DNA from: Papaver somniferum
Lineage: Eukaryota > Streptophyta > Magnoliopsida > Ranunculales > Papaveraceae
Assembly (NCBI RefSeq): GCF_003573695.1
Contig: NW_020621936.1
Coordinates: 744,001 to 808,000, forward strand
Direction of reading: 5' to 3'
Length of the DNA stretch: 64,000 bases
Shown: piece by piece, positions 24,645 to 35,702 of the stretch
Layout of the letters: the number at the start of each line of letters is the position of its first letter
How positions within the stretch are numbered: position 1 is the stretch's first letter
Notes under the pieces: generated by a model
Database searches by the model: none
What the model saw: the letters and a program-made list of their open reading frames with translations, nothing else
Told to the model about the DNA's origin: nothing
Program-made: the position numbers and the translations under genes

Positions 24645-24954
24645 TTCCCTCAGTTACTTTTTAATAGGTCAGTTTCTATAAATAAATATTTCAAAAAAAT
24701 AGGCCAGTTTCCTAATTGGGAAAGTCAAATGTTACTTTAATTTTATGGGACCACTTTTCTTTTAAATTCTTTTGGTGACAAGTGTTATGTGGAACGTTTC
24801 ACTTATTTCTTTGACTGACAAGTGTCATGGAGACCATTTCACTTCACTTCTTTTATTGACAAGTGTCTAGAGGACCACTTTCAATAATTAGTTCTTTTCA
24901 TTTTCTTAATTTCTCAAAAAAAGAAACTGACCTATTAAAAAGTAACGGAGGGAG
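24645..24954. mobile_element. Stowaway-type MITE (Tc1/mariner)
   Basis: 310 bp with terminal inverted repeats TTCCCTCAGTTACTTTTTAA / TTAAAAAGTAACGGAGGGAG and TA on both sides (24643-24644 and 24955-24956). The F1 copy has the uninterrupted site (ATTATC at about 16532). The CTCCCTCCGTT-type end is the Stowaway signature. Confidence 0.93.
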
Positions 24955-25428
24955 TATCAATTGTGCTCCGTATCTACCAAAACGTGCTAATCAAATCATA
25001 CAATTAACAATATACAGTAGGTTCTGTTTTATTTGAAGTTAGTGCAAAAGATGGTAACATTTGCTCGAGCTAGTAGCACATGGTTCCAATTCTACCTAAC
25101 AGGAATATCAGTGGATGATCCAACTAATTACTAGTACATGCTCCAACCAATTTTAAATAACATGATGGCCTAGTCCCTCCCGTCCATTACTGTTAATATC
25201 TAGCCAACATGTACACCGAACTTTATCTGGTGATGATTTATGGAGATGAAACATAATAGGGTAATGGTGGATGGTGATAAGATGGAAACGGGATTTATCA
25301 CCTAGGTTTTTTATTTTTTTTTTCTTTTGTACGATGATTTTAAGGTCGGGTGTAAATATAAAAAAAAAATCAAGAAATGACACTTAGGACAAATGAAATT
25401 TTGCATGAGTGGTACTTAGGATAATTAG

Positions 25429-26164
25429 CCTCGTTTGATCGGGGCCAAAGGAATTAATTGGGGGCCATGACATTTTATTTGTATTCCAAAATTTTCAGGG
25501 GCGTATTAATTCGAATATACTGTTTTATCCTTGATTTTTTGTTTTTCAAATGACGACCCTAACTAACGACAGTTTAAAGTCGTCATATACATAATTAAAA
25601 CAATAACGACTCTTTCAAAGTGTCGTCAGCGAATTGATTACGTATATGACGACTCTAAACTGTCGTACATTTCCGCCATTAACGATGAAGATAACGACTC
25701 TTTTTAGAGACTAATGATTGTTTTTAACGACTGTTTACAGTCGTCAGATACATAATTAAAACAATAAGACTCTTCCAAAGGGTCGTCAGGGAATTGATTA
25801 TGTTTATGACGACTCAAAACTGCTGTACATTTCTGCCATTAATGAATCTTCGACAGTTTAGAGTCGTCACTGAAACAATCGAAAAATTAACGACTGTTTA
25901 GGGTCGTCACTGAAAATTTTCAATACCATGACGACTTTTCATACAGATCTGGGCAAAAAAAAAATCAGACACAAAATTACAGACAAAATATCTGGAAAAA
26001 AAAAGAATTAAACTCTAACTAAATCAGATTATCACTAATTAATTAAGATTATCACTAATTATTTAGGAACATTTTAGCCATTTAGAAAATATTTTTTTAA
26101 GGGGTGACCCAAATTAGGATTGGGTGACCTTTTTTGTCCTCTAGTGCAAGACCCTCAATTAAGC
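25429..26164. mobile_element. 736-bp insertion with internal GTCGT repeats, class unknown
   Basis: F1 shows the empty site. Here TAGGATAATTAG (12 bp) occurs on both sides (25417-25428 and 26165-26176). The insertion begins CCTCGTTTGATCGGGG and ends GACCCTCAATTAAGC. No terminal inverted repeat or poly(A) is evident. Its middle has a 161-bp tandem duplication with many short palindromes of the ACGACTNTTT..AGTCGT type. A 9-12-bp duplication would fit a Mutator-like element, but the ends do not show it. Confidence 0.65.
25555..25935. repeat. 161-bp tandem duplication with GACGACT palindromes
   Basis: The anchor GATACATAATTAAAACAATA (25742 onward) matches ATATACATAATTAAAACAAT at 25581 onward, giving a period of 161 bp. 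Each unit contains several inverted GTCGT/ACGAC pairs. Confidence 0.8.
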
Positions 26165-26235
26165 TAGGATAATTAGGGATAAGAATTAAGAGGGATGGGA
26201 AATGGGAAAAGTGGGGATGGGAAATAGGGAAAACC

Positions 26236-26892
26236 TAAAAGAAATCACTTCTTTTCCAGACCGGTGTTCATTATCAAAGATCTTTAACTTTCCAACAAGA
26301 GTATTTCTGGAGAGTGTAGAATGATCGTTTGCTTCTTCAATGACATGTTTCTTAGACTCGTATCTTGATGGTAGAGACCTGAGAATTTTGCACACAATAA
26401 CTTTCTCTGGAATAATTCTTCCTAATGAATATGAGGAGTTAACTATTTCAGAAAATCTTTGGTTAAACTCATCAAAGGTTTCATCATCATACATGCGAAG
26501 GTTTTCCCAGTCAGAAGCTAGATTTTGAAGCCTTGCTTCATTCTGCGCGGCATTCCCTTCAAATACGATTTTTAAGATTCCCAAGCATCTTTATACTTAT
26601 TACACGTACTCACGTGGTGCTGAAGATCCGGGGTAATGAAATGGATGATAGCATTTAATCCATTAGAATTTTGCTTTGCAGCAAGAATTTCAAGATCATC
26701 GTAATCACCAATATCCTTTGCAACAGTTACACCGTCTACTGTAACTAATGGAGAATTATAGCCATTAACAATACGAACCCATGATTGAACATCTCGCGCT
26801 TGAATAAAAGCACGCATAACAATTTTCCACCATAAATAATTCGTGCCATCGAAGGCTGGCGGTACGTGTATAGAGATAGCACTTCTGTCCAT
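26236..26892 (-). pseudogene. Copia gag, N-terminal half
   Basis: The start is MDRSAISIHVPPAFDGTNYL at 26892, 52 bases after the primer-binding site. The UBN2-type capsid domain follows, with WWKIVMRAFIQARD and then, after a one-base frameshift near 26575, LRSLPSRYESKKHVIEEA and NTLVGKLKIFDNEH. It stops where the 10-kb block begins and continues at 16174. It is alignable along its length with the gag at 33480. Such gag forms the particle for reverse transcription in the cytoplasm. Confidence 0.85.
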
Positions 26893-26943
26893 AGAATCAT
26901 ATTGCTACAAACACAGACTTATGAGGTCTAAGCGTGTTTGCCT

Positions 26944-26955
26944 GCTCTGATACCA
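26944..26955 (-). promoter_or_regulatory. Primer-binding site, initiator tRNA-Met type
   Basis: The minus-strand TGGTATCAGAGC lies two bases inside the LTR end (26958) and is the usual copia primer site. Confidence 0.9.
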
Positions 26956-27464
26956 ATTGAAAAAGCGGGGATCTAACAACCACACCCAATAATTTGTTTG
27001 GCAATATGTATGGACTAACTCCAATATAATTTCAAGAGAATCAACTAGACTGTCAGACTCAATCTTAAGAAAAGTATATCAAAGAGTTATATCTCAATTT
27101 CTCAATTCAATCCGCAATCAAACAAATAGGAATTTGCGAGCCCGATTGAATATAAGAAATATCTTGGACGGTATAAAAAACCAATATCCAAGTGTCAATC
27201 AATTTAATCAACAACCCAAAGGTCGGATTCACAATTGATTGAACTTACGCACAACCCGTGATATTTCAATTATATAAACAAATATAATGCGGAAAAGAAA
27301 TAACACAGACACCAGAATTTTTGTTAACGAGGAAACCGCAAATATAGAAAAACCCCGGGACCTAGTCCAGAATAAACACACACTGTTTAAAAGTTGTTAC
27401 ACCAATTTCCTACTACTTATTCGGACTAGATGTAATACCTGCTTCAGCTGTATTCAAGCACTTA

Positions 27465-27590
27465 TAGAACTCCTAGCAGAACACCGATTCTCTTTAGGAA
27501 TTCTTCTCGTATAACTTCTAGCAGAACACAAATTCTCTTTAAAAGTTATTCCCGAAAATATTTTGGCAGAACAAAGTTCTCTTCAAAAGA
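27465..27590. repeat. Tandem repeat of about 47 bp in the LTR
   Basis: Three diverged units carrying CTAGCAGAACACCGATTCTC occur at about 27473, 27519 and 27565. The same array is found in the LTR at 63560-63690. Confidence 0.75.
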
Positions 27591-28084
27591 TACAACAACA
27601 CGATTGATATTTTTCGATCTTTTGGTTTCACGAAACACCGATTTGATTTCCCTTTAAATGTAAATCAAGGTTTTGGAAATCTTGTGTTTGTTTCGAACAA
27701 CTACCTGTTTTGGGGTAAAAACTGATTCTGCTGGAAATGGTAAATTTGGGTGTGCCGCCGAGAAACGAATCTAAACCCTAAAAAAATACACTGCACCGGA
27801 GTACTTTAGATTCGAGAGATCAATCTGTACAATTCTGGCCTAAACCAAGAAATGGTCATTCCAGACTTGCTTCGGTCACAAAGTGAAGGAGAAGGGTTGA
27901 TCTTAGGGAGGGAAGCAAAGAAGGTGTTGAGATCAAAATATTGGATTTTGAAGGTGTGGCTGTTTTATGACTTGTATCAGAATTTGGAACTGGCTTGCGG
28001 AATGTAAACCATCAGTTCTTTTGTGTTTTTCTGAATACTTGTGTTGATAACACTTGTCCCTCTTGTCGAAATAGGTCGAAAACT

Positions 28085-28092
28085 TATTTATA
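28085..28092 (-). promoter_or_regulatory. LTR TATA box
   Basis: TATAAATA on the minus strand, about 1.1 kb upstream of the LTR's inner end, in a GC-richer context. Confidence 0.5.
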
Positions 28093-28619
28093 CAAGTCAT
28101 GATTGATCACACCTGATATCGTAGGAGGTGGAGACAGTTAAGTAGTGGAGACGTGGAGTCGTGTAAAATGTGGTGACCATCAGGTTTCCATCACGATAGA
28201 AGACTGCTCAGCCTTACACCCACTACTAACTTACTGCTCATTAACCGTCCGCCTTTTCCTGACACTTTCTCGTAATGGGCGTGTTGCACGCCGCACGCTG
28301 TAAACCGCCAGACCAATACCCCAGTGAGCATCTCCCAGTTTGTGACATGTTTGATGTCTCGAGTATTTTAGTGGAAATGTGCAGCAGATTGTTGAGTGGG
28401 TCTTGTGTGCAAGACCTAGTTATTCTGACCAATCGCGCGCAAACTAGGCGGCGGGTGATCATGTGTGGCGAGCTAAGTCATGAGAGTTGCTGCAAGAAAT
28501 AGCGTGTGACGCTATTAAGTTAGTCTTGGTTGGTCGCCTGAGATTTAATCTAGGTCCGTCAATTTGGCTGGCAAAGTTGGACGGCGGAGATTGTAATTTA
28601 TGGAAGAGGGTGGCCGTTG

Positions 28620-29076
28620 ATTATGACCACATCTCGTTAGCGCCTGCCAGTGGCATAGTGGCGTAATGGCGCGACCACTATATCTTGGCATGTTGGTGTT
28701 AGATCCAAATATGACCCAACAATATTGGCTCTAGTTTTCGTATCAAACTTAATGCCTTAGGTGGCATTATTTGGCATGGGACGACATAACGGTCTTAACC
28801 AAATTAGGGTTTGGCATGTAAAAGCCCTAATTAGTGTGTGCGGCTATGTTGACGCGGAGACCACTAGGTGTTGGCGTGGTTTGGCTTTATTTAATGCATG
28901 TGGCGGGTTTTGAGCGATTAGAGCGACCTGATTGGTCGATGGAAAGAGGGTCAGCAAGCATCCCTCATTCTAAATGCGTGTGGCGCATTTAGAGCGACCT
29001 GATTGGTCGATGGAAAGAGGGCCGTCAAGCAGCATGGGGATGGCCTCATTCTAAATGCATATGGCGCATTTAGAGC
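28620..29076. repeat. TGGCG/TGGCA-rich segment with a 71-bp tandem repeat
   Basis: TGGCG or TGGCA occurs more than a dozen times. From 28917 the unit GAGCGACCTGATTGGTCGAT, followed by GGAAAGAGGG and CTCATTCTAAATGC, repeats at 28921 and 28992, with a partial third unit up to 29076. This is likely the upstream (U3) control region of a retroelement. Confidence 0.65.
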
Positions 29077-31003
29077 TGTTAGAGCATTGCTCGGTCGAAC
29101 TCGCATGTGTTGCTATCTCAAGCATGTTTGTCAAGTTTAGTTGTCAAAACTATATATCTTGATTTCTGGACTACTTATAACTAAGTCTCGGTTTAGGACA
29201 GTTTAGTGTAGTTGAGCTCCAGACTCCATGGCGATCATCTTACGAAGACGAAGAACTACTCAAGGAACCAGTGGAACTTCATCCGACTAAAAGGTATGTG
29301 GAGACTTAAACTTATCTATCACTCAAAAGTCTACTCTATCTCCTACTCTTGAGACAAAGTCGTATAAGTATGATAGTTTTCATACATACACATTTGCTAT
29401 TTCGAGCCGAGTTTACTCGCCTATCTTTTTCTCGAAATATGTGTTGGTAAGATTTCGCTTTAACCACTTTTCATCTTAACCCGTGATGAAAGTCATGATG
29501 ACGTTTCAATCTTGAAAATAGCTTTGATGACGATAGTTGTGAATAACGACTGTTATAACATTATAGAAGAATGTTTCAATGATTGAAATGTAGAGTTGAG
29601 ATTACGTAACCAACTATGGATATAAGCATATACAATGTATTCGCAAATTAGTGTATAAATCCATGTGCCTAAAACCAAGTGTGTGCATATGTGTGTATAC
29701 GGTATTGGTGAAGGAGACAGGTTGGGTACGTGTACCAGCGGAAATTTTCGAACCGAAAATTTCTGCTGAGTTTGTAAGTTTACAAACTGTTAAACCAGTC
29801 ACCTTTGGTACGCATACCCGTACGCGTACCCACGGAAGTTTTCGACCGAAAATTTCTGCTGAGTTTGTAAATTCAAATCCGGTAGCTATGGTATACGTAC
29901 CCGTACGCGTACCCAAGCTGGTTATATTTCTCAAATCGGAAGTTCATGAACTTAAACAATAAATCAATAAGGAATGCAATCTTTGCAAACCGTGGCTATA
30001 TTGCTCATGAATTGATTCAAGTGAATCAAACCGATTTTGTTTCAATTGTGTCTATTCATAAAGACCTAAGCAATTGAACAACTCTTCAACTAGTTCTTAT
30101 GAATCATTTGAACTAGTTATGTGAAGAAGATGAATATGGTTAATATGGAAGTGCTCATATGGCTAACCATTGGTTAACTATTTGTGAACAAAGTGTACAC
30201 GTTTAGGAACGGTTACTCAAACCTAAATGAAATACATTTCATTTGTGTGTAACAATCTAAGTTTCGATCTAACTGTTGAAAGATATTAGCTTGGTTAAAT
30301 CAGGTTTTTCATCTAACAGTGAATATTGAATGCTTTGTTACCAAGGTAACTTGGATTGCAAACCCTGATTTGAAAACTATATAAAGGAGAAATCTAGCAA
30401 CTGAAAAAACTAATCCCCACACCTCCTGTGTGATACTAGTTGGTTTTGCTAGAGTTGATTCTCCTTTAACCTTAGGTTTCTTCCCGAGACCCTGTATGTT
30501 AACGACTGAAAGACTTCATTGGGATTATGAAGCCAGACGAAACTACTTCTCTTGTAGTTGAGCGATCTGATCTTGCCATTTTTTTATCGTACGAGTTCAA
30601 CTGAATAAGTGACTTGAGATTATATATCCGATAGGGCAAGATAAAAAGAAATCACAAACATCTTCGTCTCATCGTTTGTGATTCCACAATATCTAGTTTC
30701 GCCACCATACGATTTAGATTATTATGAGGTGATTGATAATTCTAGCTTGTTCTTCGGGAAAATAAGTCCGGGTTATCAATTGGTTTCTTTTCACCTTGAT
30801 TTTATCAAAAGACGAAACAAAACTCTTAGGTTTATCTGTGGGAGACATATTTATCTATCATCATAGACTTTTCTGTGTGATACAGATTTGTTTATTAAAG
30901 TCTTCGACTTTAGGTCGTAGCAACTCTTGGTTGTGGGTGAGATCAACTAAGGGAATCAAGTGTGTAGTATCCTGCTGGGATCAGAGACGTCAGGAGCGCA
31001 ACT
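29077..31003 (+). repeat. 5' LTR of copia element B, first 80 percent
   Basis: It starts TGTTAGAGCATTGCTCGG and is nearly identical to LTR3 (42955-43236 plus 56778-58942). It is cut at 31003 within GAGCGCAACT, where element A begins. LTR3 shows the uninterrupted sequence GAGCGCAACTATACC at about 58406. The missing 3' end survives as the last roughly 400 bp of the mosaic LTR at 37539-39939. Confidence 0.85.
30378..30386 (+). promoter_or_regulatory. LTR TATA box
   Basis: TATATAAAG, 1.3 kb into the LTR. It is at the matching position in the LTRs at 31004 and 37539. Confidence 0.7.
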
Positions 31004-33413
31004 TGTTAGAGCATAGCTCGGTCAACCTCGCATTCGTTGCTATCTCAAGCATGTTTGTCAATGTTAATGATCAAAACTATAAGTCTTGATTTCTAGTCTA
31101 CATAGCTAAGTCTCGGACTAGGATAGAAAAGTGTAGTTGAGCTCAAGGACTTCATGGAGATTCATCATACAACGACGAAGATCTATACAAGGAACCGTGG
31201 AACTTCATCAACAAAAAGGTATGTGGAGACTTGAACTTTTCTATCACTCAAAAGTCTATCTCTTCAATCTACTACTTCGTATGAGACAAAAGTCGTATGC
31301 TATATAGACTAGATCATACACATTTGACATTTCGAGTTGAGCATTCATTGCTTATCTTTTATCTCGAAATCATGTGTTGGTAAAGCGTTTCGCAAGTTTA
31401 TCTTCACCTAGTCACGAAAGTCATGAAAAGTTTCAATCACTTTGAGAATTGCTCCGACGTGAATCGGTCTGTGAATAACGGCTACATAGCGTCCTCTGAT
31501 AATGTCTCAATGATTTAAATGAGAGTTTAGATTACATAACCATGTATTCCTTGAACCGAAGTTTTCGAACTTTGTTGATCAAGAGAAATCGGGAGGATTG
31601 TGGAATTGGCTTGCCAAGTCTGCGAACCTAGTTCGCAGACTCAGTCCGCGACTGTCGGAAGTTCTTGACCGAGAATTTCTGTTGGATTTTCCAAAACTCG
31701 TTTGTGTGCTCAGTCCGCGAACCCAGTCCGCGAAATAGCGGAAGTTCTCTTTCCGAGAATTTCTGCTGAGTTTGGAAAACTCAACCGATTAACTTAAGTC
31801 CGCGAACTTGTTTGTGAACTTAAGAGGTTATGATCTAAAGATGTGCTCTGAACATGAAACATTAAATTACTAAGGAATGCTTTATGCAAATCGTGACTAT
31901 AATGTTCATGAGCCGATTCAATCGAATCGAATCATCTTTGTTTCAATTGTGTCTTGTGTAGTTACATAAGATCTCATAGCAATTGAAAAACTCTGTAACT
32001 AGTTCATTTGAGTCAATTGAACTAGTTATGGTGAAGAAGAACAAGGTTAATATGAAATGCTCATATGGTTAACCTTTTGGGTTACTATGTTGAACCGACA
32101 TACACGTACACGTTTGGGCATGGTTTTCACGAACCCAGTAAACGTCTACCCAAGTGTGTGTGACAAGCTAAGTTTTCGATCTAACGGTTGAGAAATATTA
32201 GCTTGAATCTAAATCAGGTTTTCATCTAACGGTGAATATGGATTGCTTTGTAACTAAGGCAAAACCCTAATTTGAAGGCTATATAAATGAGACATCTAGC
32301 ATTGTGAAAAACTAATCCCCACACGTCTGTGTGCTACTAGTGTGCCCGCTAGAGTCGATCTCCATTAACCTTTGATTTTCTTCTCTAAAATCAGGTTAAC
32401 GACTTAAATACTTCATTGGAATTGTGAAGCCAGACCGATACTACTTTATCGTAGTTGTGTGATCTGATCTTGCATCTTCTATCGTACAAGTACAATCGAT
32501 TGATTGGCTTGAGATCGTGAGAGTTCTACGATAGGCAAGATAAAGAAGTCACAAACATCTTCGTCTCACTGTTTGTGATTCCTCGACATTCCGCTTGTGT
32601 AGTCAGGAAGGATTGTAGAGAGGTGATTGATTAATCTAGGTTGTTCTTCGGGAATATAAGACCGGATTATCAATTGGTTCATGTTACCTTGATTTTATAT
32701 CTAAAGACGGAACAAAACCTAGGGTTTATCTGTGGGAGTCATATTTATCCTTTTATATACTTTTATGTGTGAGAAAGATCTGTTTATTATCAAGTCTGTG
32801 ATTTTGGGCTACAACAACTCTCGATTGTGGGTGAGATCAGCTAAGGGAATCAAGTGCGCAGTATCCTGCTGTGATCAGAGGCGTATAAGTAAAACTGTAC
32901 CTTGTATCAGTGAGAGATTGATAGGGGTTCAACTATAGTCCAGTCCGAAGTTAGTTTGCAGTAGGCTAGTGTCTGTAGCGGCTTAATACAATGTGTATTC
33001 AATCTGGACTAGGTCCCGGGGTTTTTCTGCATTTGCGGTTTCCTCGTTAACAAAATTTCTGGTGTCTGTGTTATTTCTTCTCCGCATTATATTTTATATA
33101 ATTGAAATAATACAGGTTTTGTGTTCATGATCATCAATTGGAAATCCAAACTTTGGTTGTTGATTGATATTGATTGATCCTTGGACATTGGACTTTAGTA
33201 CCGCCCAAGTATTCCTTGTATTTGATAAAGACTCGCTATTGTTTTTAGCTTGAGTAAAAATCAAATCAAGAGAGAGATATTAACTCCTTGAGATACTTTT
33301 ATCTAGATTGAGTCTGACTGTCTAGTTGATTCTCTAGCAAAGTATTTCGGAGTTAGTCCATACAGATTGCTAATCGAAATATTGGGTGGTGTTGTTAGAC
33401 CCCCACTTTTTCA
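31004..33413 (+). repeat. 5' LTR of copia element A (LTR1)
   Basis: 2410 bp, from TGTTAGAGCATAGCTCGG to CTTTTTCA, directly followed by the primer-binding site. It has a TATA box at 32280-32288. It contains a perfect interrupted palindrome, AGTCTGCGAAC / GTTCGCAGACT (31617-31641). The A-type start differs from B (GCATAGC against GCATTGC). Confidence 0.88.
32280..32288 (+). promoter_or_regulatory. LTR TATA box
   Basis: TATATAAAT at the position equivalent to the TATA box in the B LTR. Confidence 0.65.
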
Positions 33414-33415
33414 AT

Positions 33416-33427
33416 TGGTATCAGAGC
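33416..33427 (+). promoter_or_regulatory. Primer-binding site of element A
   Basis: TGGTATCAGAGC, two bases after the LTR end, complementary to the initiator tRNA-Met 3' end. Confidence 0.93.
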
Positions 33428-33479
33428 AGGCAAACACGTTTAAGACCTAACAAGTCCGTGTTTGTAGCGATCTGACTCT

Positions 33480-34985
33480 ATGGACAGAGGTGCTATCTCT
33501 ATTAACGTACCACCAGTCTTCGATGGATCAAATTACTTATGGTGGAAAATTGCTATGCGAGCTTTTCTTCAATCGCGTGATTTTCAATCATGGGTATATG
33601 TGGTGAATGGTTATGATGCGCCCGTTGTTGCAGCTGGAGATGGAACTGTTCCCAAGAATATTGGTGAATATAATGTTGTCGAGATTCTTGCTGCAAAGCA
33701 GAATTCTGAAGGGTTAAATGCTATCATACATGCCATTGCCCCAAGTCTTCAACACCATGTGTCTAATTTCACTAGGTCTAAAGATGCTTGGGATATCTTA
33801 GAAACCGTATTTGAAGGAAACTCCAGTGAAAAGGAAGCTAGGCTTCAAAACCTTAATTCCAGTTGGGAGAACCTTTGTATGGCAGATGAAGAAACATTTT
33901 ATGAGTTTAGTCACAAAGTGTCTGAAATTGTTAATGCATCTTTTACATTGGGTAAGACTATTCCTGAAAAGGACATTGTGATGAAAATTCTCAGATCGCT
34001 GCCATCTAGATACGAGTCTAAGAAGCATGCCATCGTTGAGGGGAATAACCTCAATAATCTTTCCAGAAACACCTTGGTTGGGAAGCTAAAGATCTTTGAC
34101 CATGAGCATAGATCCAAAGTCGGTAAGGATGTTGCCTTTAAAGCACAAAAGAACACTAAATTACTTTCCAATGGTAAAAGTGTTCATGTCTCTGAGGATG
34201 ATCAGCCTGAGAATGAATTTTCAGATGAAGACCTTGACAAGTCGGTCTCCTTGATCACAAGACAGTTTAGGGATCTTCTGTTGAAGAGAAGTAAACGGTT
34301 TTCAAGAGAACCTAGGTAATCAGAAAAACCTCACGGTCACGTACCTCCTAAAAACAGGGATGCTGACGAGGCTGATGATGAGGACATGCCTCAATGCTTT
34401 AAGTGTAAGGGTTTTGGCCATTTTGCTAACGAGTGCCCAAATCGTAGAAAATACACTGAGAACAAAGGTCTAGCCGTAACACTCGATGAAATGTCTGAAA
34501 CCTATGATTCCGATGAAGATAGGAAATCACGTGTAAGGCTCCTTGGTGAAAACATCGATTTTGATACTTGTAGAAATACATATATCAACCTCAATGGGTT
34601 CGGAGAAGAAGGAAACCCAATCAAGCTGGGAGATTCTCTAATTGGAAACCCTGTCAGTAATGTTTCAGGATCTACTGTATGTCTAGCTGCTTGCACATCT
34701 CAGAGGCCTGAATACTATCCAAGTTTGACGTGCTCGTTTTGTTCGAAGAAGGGACACGAACTATCAAGGTGTTACAAGTACAAGCACCAAATAAGGCACG
34801 CCAGCAAACTTCAACGAAGAGCAGATCGATTAGCAAGGAAGCTGAAACTTGCTCAGAAGACCGTCGAGGTATGTAGGATCTTATCTTCATCTAAGAAGTT
34901 GGTTTCCAGGGATAGAGTAAGACCATTTGAAAAGAAAGTATGGTCGAATCATTTTGATAGACAGAAGTCTGAAGATCCCCCTTGA
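33480..34985 (+). pseudogene. Gag of copia element A, one in-frame stop
   Basis: A single frame of 502 codons broken only by TAA at 34317-34319. The N-terminal UBN2/copia capsid domain starts MDRGAISINVPPVFDGSNYL, with WWKIAMRAFLQSRDFQSW and LRSLPSRYESKKHAIVEG. After the stop come two CCHC knuckles, CFKCKGFGHFANEC (about residue 304) and CSFCSKKGHELSRC (about residue 420), and a basic tail with AGA/AAG-rich heptads. It starts at the first ATG, 52 bases after the primer-binding site. It resembles SIRE-type copia gag and would bind the element's RNA in particles made with pol from another copy. It is alignable with the gag at 26892. Because only one stop breaks it, it is the youngest-looking gag here. 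Confidence 0.88.
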
Positions 34986-35265
34986 GGAAAAATATGGACA
35001 AATCGTTGTTCATCGCAACACAACTTGATTGTGTTGTTGGGAAAATCTTGTCTCATGTGCCTGATCGAAAAGAGACAAGATTGAGTGCTGATTCGGGCTT
35101 CAGTAAAGTTTTTCCTTCTTTTCTTAGATTTGTTATTTTCTGTCTATGAAATAAAATAAAGGGTTATTATCGACAATTCTACTCTTTATAGGGTTTTAGA
35201 GTTGGGCGTATACGAACCTGTCGATAGGTTTCGAACCCTACATTCTTTTTTCCTTTTTAACATCC

Positions 35266-35273
35266 TATATAAG
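35266..35273 (+). promoter_or_regulatory. Possible internal TATA box for ORF2 of element A
   Basis: TATATAAG lies 74 bp upstream of the ATG at 35340, with a leader of plausible length. This is an inference from spacing only. Confidence 0.35.
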
Positions 35274-35339
35274 ATTGCTTGTTGAATTAGGTGATTCAAT
35301 CACACAAATCCAGTTGTTTATAACTGTTCTCAAAGAACC

Positions 35340-35702
35340 ATGTCAGATGGAAAGGATTTCAACATGATTGTTAAATCTTCAATCAAGGAAAAATAAAAAT
35401 CTCCTGTTTCTAAGTCCCTGAAAAGAAAAAGAAGGAACACAAGAAATCCCAGGGCCGTGCCTTCTAACTCTCAAAAGTTTTCTGATGTTCTTGATGAGTT
35501 GAAGGAAGTAAGAAAGGAGATTCGTGAAATAAAGGCTTTTGTGTCAAAGTCCTTAGAAATTCAGAGAGCCTTGGTACGACATAATCAGCCAAGACAGTTC
35601 GTTGATATAAACTCATATCTTCGTGAACCATATGTTCCAATAGCTTTTGACAACAAGGAGTTTGGGAATGATGTTGAATTTCTCAAAGGCATTGTCGCCT
35701 AG
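35340..35702 (+). pseudogene. ORF2 of element A: small basic protein with a coiled coil, family unknown
   Basis: The frame starts MSDGKDFNMIVKSSIKEK at 35340. An in-frame TAA (35394-35396) breaks it, and it then runs open to 35702, about 120 codons in all. It has a basic stretch (KRKRRN) and a heptad-like segment, LDELKEVRKEIREIKAFV. I do not recognise a family. It sits between gag and the 3' non-coding region, the position that an env-like frame takes in SIRE elements. Element B has an unrelated-looking frame in the same place (41110). It may be an accessory protein. Confidence 0.5.

Larger units (their letters stand above)
16175..26235. mobile_element. 10-kb composite block bounded by two TIR-element copies (putative macrotransposon)
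   Basis: The block begins GGTTTTCCCTATTT and ends AAATAGGGAAAACC. It is flanked by an exact 8-bp repeat, TAAAAGAA (16167-16174 and 26236-26243). Joining the flanks gives continuous copia gag. Inside are copy F1 (16175-17055), 3124 bp of other DNA (17056-20179), and copy F2 (20180-26235 including later insertions). F1's right flank and F2's left flank do not match each other or the outer repeat. The outer ends therefore behave as one insertion, consistent with transposition using the left end of F1 and the right end of F2. Recombination into a single resident F copy would give a similar picture. Confidence 0.65.
20180..26235. mobile_element. TIR element, copy F2, with three later insertions
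   Basis: Same family and orientation as F1, with ends GGTTTTCCCTATTT and AAATAGGGAAAACC. Subtracting the LTR element (20250-24376), the Stowaway MITE (24645-24954), the 736-bp insertion (25429-26164) and their target repeats leaves about 864 bp, in line with F1's 881 bp. Confidence 0.82.
26958..29076 (-). repeat. 5' LTR of the split gag element; upstream edge uncertain
   Basis: In minus orientation it ends CTTTTTCA next to the primer-binding site. It shares landmarks with the LTR at 60560: AAGAAATAACACAGACACCAG near 27295, AACGAGGAAAC, and CTAGCAGAACAC repeats. A TATAAATA box lies at 28085-28092 on the minus strand. TGTTGGGTCATATTTGG, ending at 28721, could be the true LTR start. The GC-richer TGGCG-type sequence continues to 29076, where a plus-strand LTR begins, so the LTR may be longer and cut. 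Confidence 0.65.

Noticed and set aside
29614..29962. Open frames of about 105 codons on both strands
   Set aside because: Same dyad and tandem-module effect in the B LTR; repeated at 57038-57298.
33416..33427. Possible tRNA gene fragment
   Set aside because: Only the 12-base complement of the initiator tRNA-Met end is present, as expected for a primer-binding site.
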